Counted from the stretch's first letter, positions 9,188 to 20,044 are shown. The stretch is 64,000 nucleotides of DNA from Undaria pinnatifida (GCA_012845835.1 JABAKD010000016.1:13241507-13305506); one strand, 5' to 3'. The notes: a model not told the origin generated them from the letters alone. Made by a program: numbers and translations.

Positions 9188-12100
9188 CTAGAAACGGCGC
9201 GGGGGTCACAAAAAAGCAGGGCGAGGGTACACGGGGGAGGGATGGGGGGGGGGAGTACCCATTTGCTGTTTGCCTTAGTTATTGAGAATTGACCACGCAT
9301 CCCTTTTGAGACGGAGCAGAGTTGCTACTCTTAATAGAGACACCTCCAACACTTGGGCGCTCACTACGTTTCTTGCATATAGAACAAAATGTGCTCGTGT
9401 ATCGCATCTCCTTCCTGTTTGGCCGGCTGTGGCTACCATTCATCTCCCAGGAGAGAATATCGATGTCTCGCTACTGTCTAGTGCACCAAACTCTCCATGT
9501 CACATCTGTCTGATTGCATCAGCTCCTCTTAACACATTCCGTTCCTCCATGTACCGCTCACATTCTCCCACCATATATGTTCTACCCTCGCTCGTCTGCA
9601 TTGCCACAAGGGTACTTCCGGGCGCCTTCTTCCTCCTCCTCCTTCTTCCTCCTCCATCCGACTACTGGTATAACTCTTTCTCATTTTTCGCACGTCCAGG
9701 TCGCGTACACGAAGTCGGAGTTTCGGCGTTTTCGCGCAGTCCATTTAGCGGCGCAAATACGTTTGCATTCCTATCTCTTCCCTCAAGTCTCCGTTAATTT
9801 TTAAATGTTCTTCCTATCACGTTCTTTCTTAGCGCCAGCCTTTCCTTTATTTCCTTTCGTTTACTGCTGCCTCGTACCCTCCTAAACCTAGTATCCCTTC
9901 TTGCCTTCCTCCTAGGTCCTGCCATCCCTTCTTGCCTTCCTCCTAGGTCCTGCCATGCTTTCTCTACTTCGCTATTCTCCACCTTCTTCTGCTCGCCCTT
10001 TTGTTGCTCTCTCCCGTACAGCCCTATCAGCTATTGCTAGCAACCCCTTGTTGGGCATGTTCCTCACATTATATTGCCATTTGCGGGATTTGGCACGGGT
10101 GCGGTGGGCCCTTTTGGGAGTTGACTAAAGTATGGCCCGAAAAGCAAAACGAGCGTGCAGCAGTGTATCCGTTAGAAAAAAACTATCTGTTGGGATACTT
10201 ACCATTAATAGAGCAGTCTACAAATATTCATCTACGAGAGCAAGCGTTTCGGTGCATTTGCAAAGTGCGCATTACCCTCCCCCCTCCTTGCCCTGTGGTC
10301 CAGCTTCACCTGGATGCCTATCGCTCGGTCTGGGTCAGCCTGAAAAATCTTCTTGAACTCCCGAGCGTCCACTCCAAACAGGCGTCTGGTGATTGGCTCA
10401 GACAGTCGCACACGCAGAACAGATGTGCCGTCCTCGATTTCAATGACCAGCTGTCGCGATACAAAGGAGGGAGCATCACACGATGGGTGTATGGGGTCGC
10501 TTTCAGCTATTTGCCAATACATGACAATTTCTTGCGGTTTGCATTCAGTCGTTTGCCCTATAGTAATACAGGCCAGCGCACAAGCGCCGACGTTTCTGTC
10601 AAAAGGAAAAGGAGTGTTCGAGATTCCTATCGTGGTGTCCATAAGCGGCCCTACGAGGCGAGATATTCTCGCGCGCAACCCGTACGTTGTGACGCACTCG
10701 CTCCGTTCTTTTCTCGCGAGAGGGAGGCTGAGTCAATTGCTCTTGGTCGCCCGGAGTCCGCTCGGTTCTTGAACGAGACAGAAGTACCGGGTTGTCGCTC
10801 CCGAGCCGGCCACTTTGACGTCGGAAGAAAAGGCGCTGCACCTGCAATCTCAATCGATGGCCGCCCGTTGCTCCAAACCGTAAGCTAACACGAAGCTGGC
10901 AGATAGTCGTCGCACGACACACTCACCGCCGACACGTCAATATTCCACATTCCATGCGTACGTTACCAGTACTTTGACAATTCCGAGGTATTTCATGCAC
11001 AACAACCGCCGAATTTCCTTCACATTTTTCGGATTGCTGCCGTTTCCACGGACGGGCTCAACTCACGAGGTATTTTTTCTTGCGCAGCTTGCAGCCCATC
11101 GTGTCCGAGACCACCGCCTTGACGCGATGCACTCCGCCCGTCACAGACGGTCCTTCCAGGTCCGCCAGAGATGTGTACGGGCTTCGAGGAGGGGGCGTCG
11201 GCTGACCATCCCGCTCCAGCTCATTTCCTGCACAGTGTTAATCAGCACCGGTAAGGACAATAGTGGCAACGGGGTCCTTGTCGGCCGCGGCTGTTACGCA
11301 ATAGGAGTAGGACGTACTTGTGTCGCGCGCCGGCCTGTACCCTTCACGAGGAGTGTAGAACACACGCGACCTACTATAGGTTTTTATCACGCAGCTTGCA
11401 GATCTGAGCATCGACCAAACTGTTCACACTCACAGCCGGCGTGCTTGAAATAAACGCCTTCCTACAAAGAAGGACAATCACTACGTACGGGTAGCTAACT
11501 AACCTTCTCTCAGCGCACCCGACAAGGCATTCCAACCAGCCGCTTATACTCGCGCGTTGGTTCCAATCACCACGCTACCCCCTCCCCCACCTCCCCGAGT
11601 TTTCGATCTCCTGATCGCGTGCCATCTCTAAATCGACCACTACATTTCCATCCCCTCACGCACTGGCCTCCAACTCATCCGCAACCCCTGACCTGAGCTT
11701 CCAGTTCTCGAACGGCCGCGCTTCTTCCCCTTCCAACCGCCCCCACTGCCCCCGCTGCCCCGATCGAAGTCCCCCTCAATATCAGCGATTTCGAAGCTGC
11801 TGTCGCCACGTCCCTCGCGTGATCTGCGTCTTGCGTCCTCCCTCAACCTTTCCTGCTGCTCGCTTGCCGTGACTATTCTGGGGCGCGGAGTAACGGCCGG
11901 CGCCGGCGGCGACATCTCCGGAGGAGAGAGATTTCGCGCAGATCTCGGGCGGGGACTGTCGCTGCGCGTCCCCTGCGTGCCGCCGCCTCGGTTACTGCGC
12001 TCGGGTTCGTCCGGAGGTTGCTGGTACCCGTCGCCTGCATCGATGGACGCGTCGTCAAAGTCGGGCTCTTCCAAGTACTCGAACTCCGGACCGTCGTCTC

Positions 12101-15100
12101 CACTGTCCAGGAACGCCGGCACCTTCTTCGCCTGATTGGGTGCCGGGCACAAAAGCCACGCAACAAAATAAGAGGCCGTTGCAGGGGGCGGGGGGTGGGG
12201 GGGGGGGGGTCATCATCATGCATGGCCGCGATCGTAATACCATCGACCCATCGACCCTCGCATCCCTACAATACTGGGACGGAGCACGTCCGGTTCTCAC
12301 AGACCAGGAAGGGGGGCGAGGGCGGGGACGTACGGCGGTGGAAAACGAGGAGGAATGGTGTGAAGCGCCCAAACATCTGGAAAGTGCAAGACAGGCATCA
12401 CAGTTGGGTTGGGCACCATTCCCGCTTGTGCTAGATGGGGGAGCAGGGGCAGCCGTACTGTAAATACAAAATGCTGCACGCAAGACGAAATTATCTTTTA
12501 TAGCCTAAAAAAACAGCCACTCCTACGGGTCGGGAACAAAAGCAAGGCTAACTTCATTTCAGGATAACCTGTATGGAACAGCTTTTAGCAACGTACGATA
12601 AACCACGCCAAAAGCCTCCGCGCTAAAGCAGATAATGCAACCTACAAAAAACACTTCAGAAGCGATGCAGTCGGCACTCAGCACTTGGCACGCTCCGCTG
12701 ACCTCTTTCCCTCGAGCTCCCCCATCTGACGCTGTGCTTGGACGCGCGCCGTCTGATTTCCGATTATCACTCCTCATCGTCGCCGCCGCCGCCTCCGACG
12801 CGATCCCCCCCCCTCCTTCCCCTCCTCCCCGTCCCTCCCCTCCCCCCCCCAACCCCCTTCCCCCTGACCCCCCCGATCCTCCCCTCCCCTCCCCTCCGCC
12901 CCCCCCCGCGCCCTCTCCTCCTCCTCCTCGCGGAGTTGGAGCAGATTGCGTCACGCCGGCGTAAGGATTGAACACGGCAGAAGGGTAGGCTTGCCCGCGC
13001 GAGCTAACAGTGGCGCCCGAACTGCGCCCCTGCCCGCCAGATCGCGGCTCCACGCCGTCGTCCCGCCGCCCCCGCCTTGTGTCAGCCGCGGGCGGCCCCC
13101 CAGGATCAGGGTCCAAGTACTCCGGCTGTCGGTTGGTTCGCCCACCGGAATCACGGCCTGGGTTATCCGGCTGTCGGTTTGTTCGATCTGCCGGTTGCCG
13201 CGGTCGGCTCTGGCGTGCTCCGCTTCTTCCTGCCTGTCCCGCGCCACCCACACCATTGAGAGGGGAGCGTTCAGTTGCTTCTGTTCCCGGGGTTCGCGCG
13301 GGCGGGGTTTGGCTGTTGCCATCGCTGTTAGCCGTGGCGCTCGAAGCGGTTGTGTTTGACCCACCGGCGCGAGCTGACTCCCTGGCTTCCACGAGAGAAG
13401 ACACCTGTTTGGGCGAATGTTATTGGATGCGAACGAGTTTAAAAGAACACGAAAAGAAAGCCGAGGCTGTCGGTGGGGATTTATGTGGCATATGCCCCTA
13501 AGCATCGGCGCTATTTACACTTCACAAAGGAGAGACATTTAACCAGGCGATCTACGATACTTTCCCGCCACGGCGCATCCGGAAAGTAAGGTGGTAGCAA
13601 ACTGCCGCCCCGCCCCGCCGCACCTTGTGGCCACGGACTAGATCATAGCGATGAGTTAATGTGAGAACAACAACAACAACAACCCTGCCCTGTCCCTGGT
13701 CTCACCTGACCGCCTAGCACGGTGGTGTTATCCGATGAGAGCAGCAGGATTCCTCTTCGCACCCACGGCTCAACCAAGAGGAGCTTCAAACCGGGCGGTG
13801 GGTCCGCCGACAGCCCGTCAATTCGGCGATACTCAAACGCCGCCACCTTCACGATTTAAGCAGCAACCACGGTGCAAGACAGGGCAGGATAAGACCGGAC
13901 AGGACACGACATGACAGAACGGGACAGCGCGGGAAGGTCACCCTGCTGTAGGCACCTCTTTTCGCACACGTCAAAGAGGCCTCTGCCAACTTCCACCTGT
14001 CGTTTGCACCCCACAACGCTCATCGTTCAATGCCGTGATTCTGCACCTCGATCCCCCCCCCAAAAAAAACACAAAAACTGCCCCTACAGCAGCCGTACAG
14101 CAATACCGCCTTGCATGATGGAAATATCTTGTGCGACAACTGTGTTCGTACTTCTTTACCTTGCTCTACACCGAGAAAACAACACATACGAGCGTGTACT
14201 TTCTACTTTTCGGTGGTTTATACCCACAGAGAAAACATTGTAGCAACTCTTTAGGCTTTTCCCACCGCACCCCACGGAACTAGCAGCCCTACCGTCTGTC
14301 TGCCATCCCCCAAGGCCAGCTTGAGCGTGTGGTAGGAGGAGTCGCCGTCCGCCTTTTCCCTCTGCTCGAAATTCTTGCTAATGTCACGTGAGCTCTCCAC
14401 CTGACAACGGAGACAGCAGTGTTCCCGAAGTTGCCAGTTGGTCATGCAATGTAATCGCGAAATCGGCGCGGGAGGGCGAGGGGGGGGGGGGGGGGGGGGG
14501 GGCGGGGGTTACTAATTTGTTGCTTGCCTTGGTCATTTGACGACTGACCACGCATCCCTTCCGAGATGGAGCACCGTTCCTACTCCTAATAGAGACACCT
14601 CCAACATTTGGGCGCTCGTCACGATTCTTCCATACATTACATAGAAAATGTTAGCTTATCCTATCCCCGTCCTGTTTCGCCGTCTGCGGCCACCATCTAT
14701 CTCCTAGGATAGCGATCGTTTCCTCGCTACTCTCTAGTCTACCAAACTCTTCCATGTCACATATTTCAAATTTCATCATCTCCTCAAACGCATCCCGTTC
14801 CTCCTTGTATATTTTACATCCTCCTACTATGTGAGTCCTGCTGTTGTTGTGCCACACGGGCACATATTAGTAGCCACGTCCTCCTCCCCACTACTGATAT
14901 ATCTCGTTCTTCTTCCTGGTAGGTCCAGGGAACTGGTAGGTCCCGGTTTCCTACACGAAATCGCAGTTTCAGCTTTTTCGCGTAGTCCATTGGGCCGTGC
15001 AGGTACGTCTTTCATTCCAATATCTTCCCTCAACATCCCGTGTATCTCTAAATCTCCTCTTTCACTTTTTTTCTTATCGCTAGCCTTTCCCTTTACTCTA

Positions 15101-18100
15101 TTGTTTATTTTATTTCGTCTTGTACCCGCCAAACTTCTCTACAGACAGTACCTCTTCTTGGTCTCCCTCTAAATCGTTCCATGTTTTCTCGACTATGTTA
15201 TCCCATCTTATTCCAGCTCGCCCTTTTGTTATTTTTTCCCATACAGCCCTATCAAACTATGGCTGGCAACCTCTTTTCCGGCATATTCTGTACTTTATGT
15301 TGCTTTCTGTACTTTATGCTGCAATTTCAACTTCCTCACGTCTCTGTTTGTTTTAAGTGGGTACGTTCCTAGTTCTGCTCTTAATACTGTATTACTCGTC
15401 GTACTTGAGCATCCTAGTAAATTTTTAGTTGCTGCCACCTGTACTGTTTCCAGTTGTTTTATGAACTTCGCGTTCCTTTCCTATACTTCTCCTGCATACT
15501 CGTACTCGAACTTTGGTACGATCACATTCATCAGAGTACATACTTTAATCCTATTAATAGTGTCAAGGTGCGGGTCTGTTAGTCGCATCCATCTTGCCTA
15601 CTTGTGATTTACCTTTTTCTATTACTTTCGCATGTGTGCATCTCAAGAGCAGTCCTTTGAGATCTCTAGGCCAAGGTACATATATTGGTTTACGGTCGGT
15701 CGTTCACCTTCTCCCCACTTTCATTTGAAATTTACCGGAGTCACCTTATCTTCGTTACATACAACCACTTACTGCGCACTTGTTCACGTTCGCTGTCACT
15801 CTCCATTTCCTAGTGTACGCTGGTGCTTTCTCTATCTATTTCTGCAATCCTTCGGGCGTTTCTGATATTCCCACGAAATCCTCCGCAAACATCAATTCCG
15901 ACACCGTATCTTCCCCCATCGTGACTCCTTGCTTCGCTGCTTCGACTGCTACTATCATGTCCTTAATATATACTGGTACCTTGAATAGATTGGGTGATAG
16001 TGTACATCTCTGTGCAAATCCTTGTAAAATATCAACATATTGGGATATTTCCCCGCCCAACATTACATCTCTTCTCGCACATTCCGTCAAATTTTCCATA
16101 ATTCTCCACATCTTTTCTCTATTCCCAATTTTCCACATATTTTTCCACCACCCATTCCTCCATACCGTGTCATAGGCCTTCTGTATATCTAGGAAGAAAC
16201 AGTACGTCGTTAGCCCGGCATCTTTCCTACCTTGAATTATCTTACATAATGTGTACACATGGTCTGTATACGCAACTACGGTTTGGCCTGAATCCTGCTT
16301 GCCCTTCGCTTCGTCTTTTGGCCTTCTCTAACATTGTTCCCATTCTATCGTGATCGTTCAAAATCTTGCAGATTGTTTTTCCTACGGTGCTTGATGGCGT
16401 TATCCCTCGGCAGTTCCCCGGGTCAGCCTTCTCTCCTTTCTTGAATAAGTTTACGACTACTCCTTCTATCCACCTCTTAGGCGCGTACTCGTTTTCCATA
16501 TCCAATTATAGAACACAACCATCATAGTACGCATTCCTTCTCCCCCGCACTTCAAAAATGCATTCATTATTTTGTCTGCCCCTGCTGCCTTTCTATTCTC
16601 GAGTTTAGGCACACACTTCTTTGCTTCTCATCTTGTGAACTCTCTCTGTACCACGGTTTTCCCTTTCTGACGCACCTACGTTCGCCTCTGCCCACGCGTT
16701 GATTTCCTTCTGGAATTCTGCGTCAAACGCTTCGTTGTCTGTGGGTGTGCCTAGTTTGCGGTAACGTTCTACAAGTACTTCCCTCTTTCCCTTCGAGCTA
16801 CGATTGATAACCATTTTACCGTTATGTGCTCTTAATGTAGCTATTCCCGTGTCTGCCTCGCCTGCTTGTTGACCCAGTATCCATTTTATCCCTACCCACA
16901 TCTGCCTCATCCCGCCATTAAAGTCTTCGTATGTTTTATAGATTACGTCTTTCCATAATCCCTTCTTTCTCTACCATCTCTTTTACGTTATTCCCATCCT
17001 GCCGTTGTTTTACTCGATGTATATCGTGCGTACGCCTCTCTCCTTGCTCTAATAGCCTCTTTTACTTCCTCGCCCCCCAATTTCACCGCTCTGTTGCATA
17101 TTATCAAAATTGTTCCCTATCACTTTACTTGCTGTGTTCTTGACCAATTGCTCCCATCCTTCCATAATCCTGTCTCCTGCACTATCTCCTTCCGTATCGT
17201 TCTCTGTTGTACCTATGCTTTTCAACAGCCCGGAAGAACGCTCTGCATTCTTGGACATCGCTTCTTGGAACTCTCGCTGTTTTTCTTTTACTTCTAGTTA
17301 ATCTATTCTCCATCTGTACAATTTCCTACCGGTGGTGGGGGGGGGGGGAGTCACGAACAAAACATAGCCACGAAAAACGCGACGTACAGGGCGTGTGTGT
17401 ACGCTTGCATCCACGCGGATCCAAATACAGACGGGTTCAAGTCAACCGACGGAAATATATTCCCCGGTGAATGTCCAGGCTATTTTTCTCGATTCAGACC
17501 TTGAGAGTGCGCACATGTCTTCTATGTGACGTTGCGAAGACCTCACCTGTCGTTTTGTTTTTGTTTTCGCCTGATTTTTCGTCAGTTAAGATTTTTTTGA
17601 AGAATTTGGACAACCTTAAACCAAACATTTTTGGCAGAAAAAAAAACAAAAAAAAACGGGAGGTCAGGCCTCGGGATGGCTCGAACACATGTGCAAAATG
17701 TCAGGGTCTATCTCTCAATAATGGAGTGGACATTTGGATGTTTGTGCGTAGAAATGCGCAAGATATGTTGTTTCCTTCAAACGACTTGGTGTCAGTGCGG
17801 GATCCAGCTTTTCGTTCTATTTTGCTTAATATTGAACATACGCAGGTCAGATCTTCGATCTTTTGCGCGAAAAATTCTACAGAGATGCCTTGGAGTACCT
17901 CCAACCGGGTCGTGAAAAATGCGGCGCAATCGTTCTTTTCATCCCCCTTTGGAAAAAAACTGAAGACATATTGAGAAATATAAAGGCCTGTCATTTGTCG
18001 ATACGCGTTTCGCTCCAAGAGACAGCCCGAGCCCGCTGTAAAAAAGAAAAGTGGCCATGTCACCCTCTCACCCTCTTACACTGGTTGTGGGGGTCAGTAC

Positions 18101-18793
18101 CATACCAAATATTCACCCTTTGACTAGATATTGCGAGCGACATTCGTGGGCGAGAGAATTTCCGCCCTTCAACTTCAACCAGAGCCTGTAGTGTAGCTCG
18201 TTCGTGACGTATAGCAACATCAGACGGATAAATGCCACACACTGCTGGCTGTCAGAAGGGCAGCGCGCTTCAATCATCATTTCCAACAATGGCTCGTTCG
18301 TGACGTATACGTGGCATCATTGGACGGAGAACTATCAATACCGCTTCCCCCGCAGAAGAGCATCGTTTTCCAATCGGCGATTGCAGCAACAAGGTGAAAA
18401 AAGTTGTCAATGTTACACCCCCCCCCCCCCCGCCGGCCTCAAGTGCATGGTCTCAAGAGTACCACCATGCACGATAACGAGGACACCCCCCCCCTGCGTT
18501 TGCCTCGAGACTCGGGTTACCTCAAAACTCCGACCCAAACCATCCCCAAACTCAGCACCCACCTGCACCACCATCTTGCCCTCCACCCGCGACTTCACCA
18601 TGTCCCCGACCCCCGCCGGTAGACACGCCTCGCCAGCCTCCCGGAGATCACACGCCAAAAATATCCGGTAAATTTCTTCCTGTGTGGACTGAGGTCCGCC
18701 GGCACCATTCCCTCCTCCAAGGCAGTGAAGTATCCAGTCCTGTCGCAGGTGTACCCCGAGGCTTGCTAAGGACTGTCGCAGTTGTGCTGCAGC
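8954..18793 (-). CDS. RMI1: RecQ-mediated genome instability protein 1, 8 exons (5' end not found)
   Basis: RMI1 is the OB-fold scaffold that joins topoisomerase III and a BLM/Sgs1-type RecQ helicase to dissolve double Holliday junctions in the nucleus. Eight minus-strand exons join with matching phases: 18793-18563, 14400-14293, 13846-13706, 13404-12703, 12131-11693, 11227-11067, 10450-10310, 9187-8954 (stop 8956-8954), about 718 codons. The order is a helical N-domain with QDWILHCL and ACDLREAGE, OB1 with KLALGDGRQ then VAAFEYRRIDGLS and VLGGQ, a long disordered linker, OB2 with GVHRVKAVVSDT then VIEIEDGTSVLRVRLSEP, and a tail with VERDIREMEGVMEI. This matches the RMI1 layout. No ATG lies in frame upstream of 18793 before a stop, so a 5' exon is missing. 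Two LINE remnants sit in introns. Donors at 12702 (GTCAGC) and 11692 (GTCAGG) are weak but phase-consistent. Expression and the exact N-terminus are inferred. Confidence 0.9.
9225..10080 (-). mobile_element. LINE non-LTR retrotransposon, 5'-truncated copy in the last RMI1 intron
   Basis: It matches the 3' third of the fuller LINE at 14.48-17.32 kb in the same orientation. Shared blocks include (plus strand) TTGACCACGCATCCCTT, TAATAGAGACACCTCCAAC and CAGCCCTATCA. The 3' end on the minus strand enters a C-rich tract (ten C at 9253-9244). A 31-bp block is duplicated at about 9896-9957. The coding potential is the C-terminal part of the element ORF, fully degenerate. It is inserted sense to RMI1. 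Confidence 0.8.
10310..11227 (-). CDS. RMI1: RMI1 exons: second (C-terminal) OB fold
   Basis: Exon 11227-11067 (NELERDGQPT to LRKKKYL, donor GTGAGT) and exon 10450-10310 (LVIEIEDGTS to DRAIGIQ, donor GTGAAG) join in phase 0. The combined region has YTSLADLEG, VHRVKAVVSDT, EIEDGTSVLRVRLSEP, RRLFGVDAREFKK and FQADPDRA. The DGT turn followed by a strand, then L-x-G-x-x-x-x-E-F-K, is the signature of the RMI1 C-terminal OB domain. In animals this domain pairs with RMI2, so an RMI2 partner would be expected elsewhere in the genome. Confidence 0.88.
11693..13404 (-). CDS. RMI1: RMI1 exons: disordered linker with poly-Gly and acidic segments
   Basis: Exon 13404-12703 (234 codons) starts VSSLVEARESARA and runs through Arg/Pro/Gly-rich sequence with a long Gly/Glu/Arg tract (12790-12940, pyrimidine-pure on the plus strand). 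Exon 12131-11693 starts AKKVPAFLDSGDD, then EFEYLEEPDFDD, and ends TGSSG. The join is GGARGKE-AKKVPAF. RMI1 orthologues have a variable unstructured linker between the OB folds. This one, at about 380 residues, is long and compositionally extreme. The donors here are GTCAGC and GTCAGG, so the exact exon ends are less certain than elsewhere in the gene. Confidence 0.75.
13640..13690 (+). mobile_element. 3' end fragment of an (AAC)n-tailed retroposon
   Basis: GGCCACGGACTAGATCAT, then GAGTTAATGTGAGAACAACA, match the last 60 bases of the insertion at 29606-30283. Both end in an AAC run. Here the tail ends about 15-20 bases from the RMI1 splice site at 13705-13706 (on the intron side). Confidence 0.6.
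13706..14400 (-). CDS. RMI1: RMI1 exons: first OB fold (DUF1767-type region)
   Basis: Two exons, 14400-14293 (VESSRDISKNFEQREK to GDGRQT, donor GTAGGG) and 13846-13706 (VAAFEYRRIDG to TVLGGQ, donor GTGAGA), join in phase 0. With the preceding exon they give VVQ-VESSRDISK and then GRQT-VAAFEYRR. PPPGLKLLL and RRGILLLSSDN follow the usual RMI1 OB1 pattern of a Pro-Pro-Gly turn and then the last two strands ending in GGQ/GGEV. This domain contacts topoisomerase III in characterised orthologues. Confidence 0.9.
13861..14292. other. RMI1 intron, nothing else seen
   Basis: Intronic sequence between the two OB1 exons. It contains short AGGACAGGACACGACATGAC-like tandem words near 13885-13925 and a C9/A8 run near 14054-14072. 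Confidence 0.5.
14480..17320 (-). mobile_element. LINE non-LTR retrotransposon, near full length but defective
   Basis: Minus-strand fragments in several frames give the order of a LINE ORF. An N-terminal coiled-coil-like stretch (KEKQREFQEAMSKNAE, 17.3-17.05 kb) comes first. Reverse transcriptase blocks follow: WIEGVVVNLFKKGEKADPG and EGQAGFRPNRS (16.45-16.26), FFLDIQKAYDTVW, QGFAQRCTLSPNLF and ELMFAEDFVG (16.2-15.84). Last is a C-terminal Cys block, NMCPCG, with THIVGGCKIYKEER and AILGDRWWPQTAKQ (15.0-14.65). The catalytic F-A-D-D is F-A-E-D here. Several frameshifts and stops break the ORF. The 3' end runs into 23 C (plus strand G 14480-14502) with no poly(A). It lies in the RMI1 intron between the N-domain and OB1 exons, in the same orientation as the gene. 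Confidence 0.88.
15836..16505 (-). pseudogene. Reverse transcriptase core of the LINE, broken
   Basis: Two overlapping minus frames (16505-16242 and 16258-15836) hold RT motifs 1 to 5 with a frame change between them near 16250. The change falls just after GFRPNRSCV, where the sequence should continue toward the LDIQKAYD block. The second metal-binding aspartate of the FADD box reads Glu (FAED). Together with the frameshift this makes an active enzyme unlikely. Confidence 0.8.
17337..17348 (+). repeat. Poly(G) run at the LINE 5' edge
   Basis: Twelve G just outside the 5' side of the LINE (which reads on the minus strand). It might be the 3' tail of an older copy of the same C-tailed family into which or beside which this one inserted. 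I could not confirm flanking LINE sequence. Confidence 0.35.
17349..18562. other. RMI1 intron, no other gene seen
   Basis: Frames in both strands here are short and not convincing. This is intron between the RMI1 N-domain exon and OB1. A C12 run lies at 18418-18431 and A-rich tracts near 17637-17657. Confidence 0.45.
18563..18793 (-). CDS. RMI1: RMI1 exon: N-terminal helical domain
   Basis: This 77-codon exon starts after CTCCCAG and ends VEGKMVVQ before donor GTGGGT. It carries QAAAQL(A in part), LASLGVHL, QDWILHCL, EEIYRIFLACDL and CLPAGVGDMV. The W-I-L-x-C core and the DLREAG stretch are what I expect of the RMI1 N-terminal three-helix bundle that packs against OB1. The first base is phase 0, so a preceding exon supplying the start codon is required. 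Confidence 0.85.
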
Positions 18794-19190
18794 CTGGGAG
18801 TGTTGTGGTATAATTCAGGCGGTGATAATGCAGACGATCGTGTTCGTTAGTGTTGCCAGCATTGACGAGTTGCATGTGCATATGGAATTCATCAAGGTTT
18901 GGAGGCGTTAATTGGGTCTACCAGCGCTGACGAGTTCTAGTAAATATATCAATGGAGTCAATTCATCTTTGGGGGCGTAAAGGTAAGTGCGTAACCGCCA
19001 TAGCTCTCCCTGAGGGTGCGACCGTCAGAGCTCTCACCCGAGGCAAGCCATCGGGATGGTCGATCGAATTGGCGGAGACCGAGCCGCTAAGGTATCGACG
19101 CGGCCCTGGCAGCTGGCAGCCCCCCGAGCGCTGCTTTGGGCTCAAATTTTAACCTTCCCGTAAGACCTCCGGGGCATTTTTGCAATACCC
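18794..19190. other. RMI1: Probable 5' region of RMI1, start exon not identified
   Basis: The first RMI1 exon and promoter should lie here or further right on the minus strand. Several GT sites exist (for example GTGAGAG on the minus strand near 19040, after CTTGCCTCGG) but none gives a clear ATG-to-phase-0 join. No promoter element is assigned. Confidence 0.3.
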
Positions 19191-19194
19191 TGTG

Positions 19195-19310
19195 CGTGTA
19201 TATATTCAAAAAATAAAAATACACTCCAGCTGTGAGATCGAAGATTGTGTCGAAACTCGTCTTGCAAGCTGTGTGTGATACTCCGATCCCATAGGTATCA
19301 ACAATCATTG
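19195..19310 (+). repeat. Family A repeat, copy A3
   Basis: AAAAATACACTCCAGCTGTG, AGATCGAAGATT, GTCGAAACTCGTCTTGCAAG and TGTGTGATACTCCGATC are shared with A4, A5 and A9. It is truncated after CGATC. Confidence 0.85.
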
Positions 19311-19729
19311 ATGTTGCTGTTTCGTGCTCACTAACTACGACGACCATTCCCTCAAGACGTAGAAATCGCGACCTACTACTGTGTCTCTACTTATGAACAT
19401 GGATATCACATCATACGTACGATACTCGCAAAAGAAGCAGCAGCACTTGACTTGACTTGAATTCAATCATTTGGCAGTTGCCATTTGCTTGTACTGTTCC
19501 ACGTAACCTTGACAGTTGTAATAGACATATAGTATATATAATACCTGGTATGTACCATCAGGAGCAAATACGTTCAGAGAAGGCAGGAATTCGGCATGTG
19601 ACGGATGCCACCGTCAAGACTTGTTGTTTACATACTAGGTTTAGTGTGGGGATTCCCCGAACGGTGGCTCGTCGGAAGTCGAAACTGTTGTCTCCTTACA
19701 TATACTACCAGGAATCAAGAGAGGATATA

Positions 19730-20040
19730 GAGTAAAGTATAGTATAGTATAGTACCAGGTATAGTATGGTATAGTATAGTATAGTATAGTATAGTATAGT
19801 ACTCCGGAGTGTAGTATAGTGTAGTATAGTATAGTATAGTAGAGTATAGTATGGTATAGTATAGTGCCAGGTATAGTATGGTATAGTATAGTATAGTATA
19901 GTACTCCGGAGTAAAGTATGGTGTGGTATAGTATAGTAGAGTATAGTATGGTATAGTATAGTATAGTAAAGTACTCCGTAGTAAAATATAGTGTGGTATA
20001 GTAAAGTACTCCGGAGTTTAGTATAGTGCAGTAGCAGGAG
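19730..20040. repeat. TATAG satellite with palindromic ACTCCGGAGT spacers
   Basis: Runs of AGTAT/TATAG pentamers are punctuated about every 60-120 bp by the palindrome ACTCCGGAGT (19801, 19901) and variants ACTCCGTAGT (19974) and ACTCCGGAGT (20008), and by CCAGGTATAGTATGG blocks. A 119-codon minus frame is a repeat artefact (YYTILYHTI-like). Confidence 0.9.
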
Positions 20041-20044
20041 CCCC

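Noticed and set aside
10001-10888. 295-codon plus frame, the longest outside the retroelement
   Set aside because: It lies antisense to the RMI1 OB2 exon (10450-10310), which is supported by splice phases and domain motifs. It starts in a LINE fragment and shows no recognisable protein.
12635-13501. Long plus frames (Pro-rich, and 13010-13501)
   Set aside because: They are antisense shadows of the Gly/Arg-rich RMI1 linker exon. The poly-Pro comes from the complement of its poly-Gly codons.
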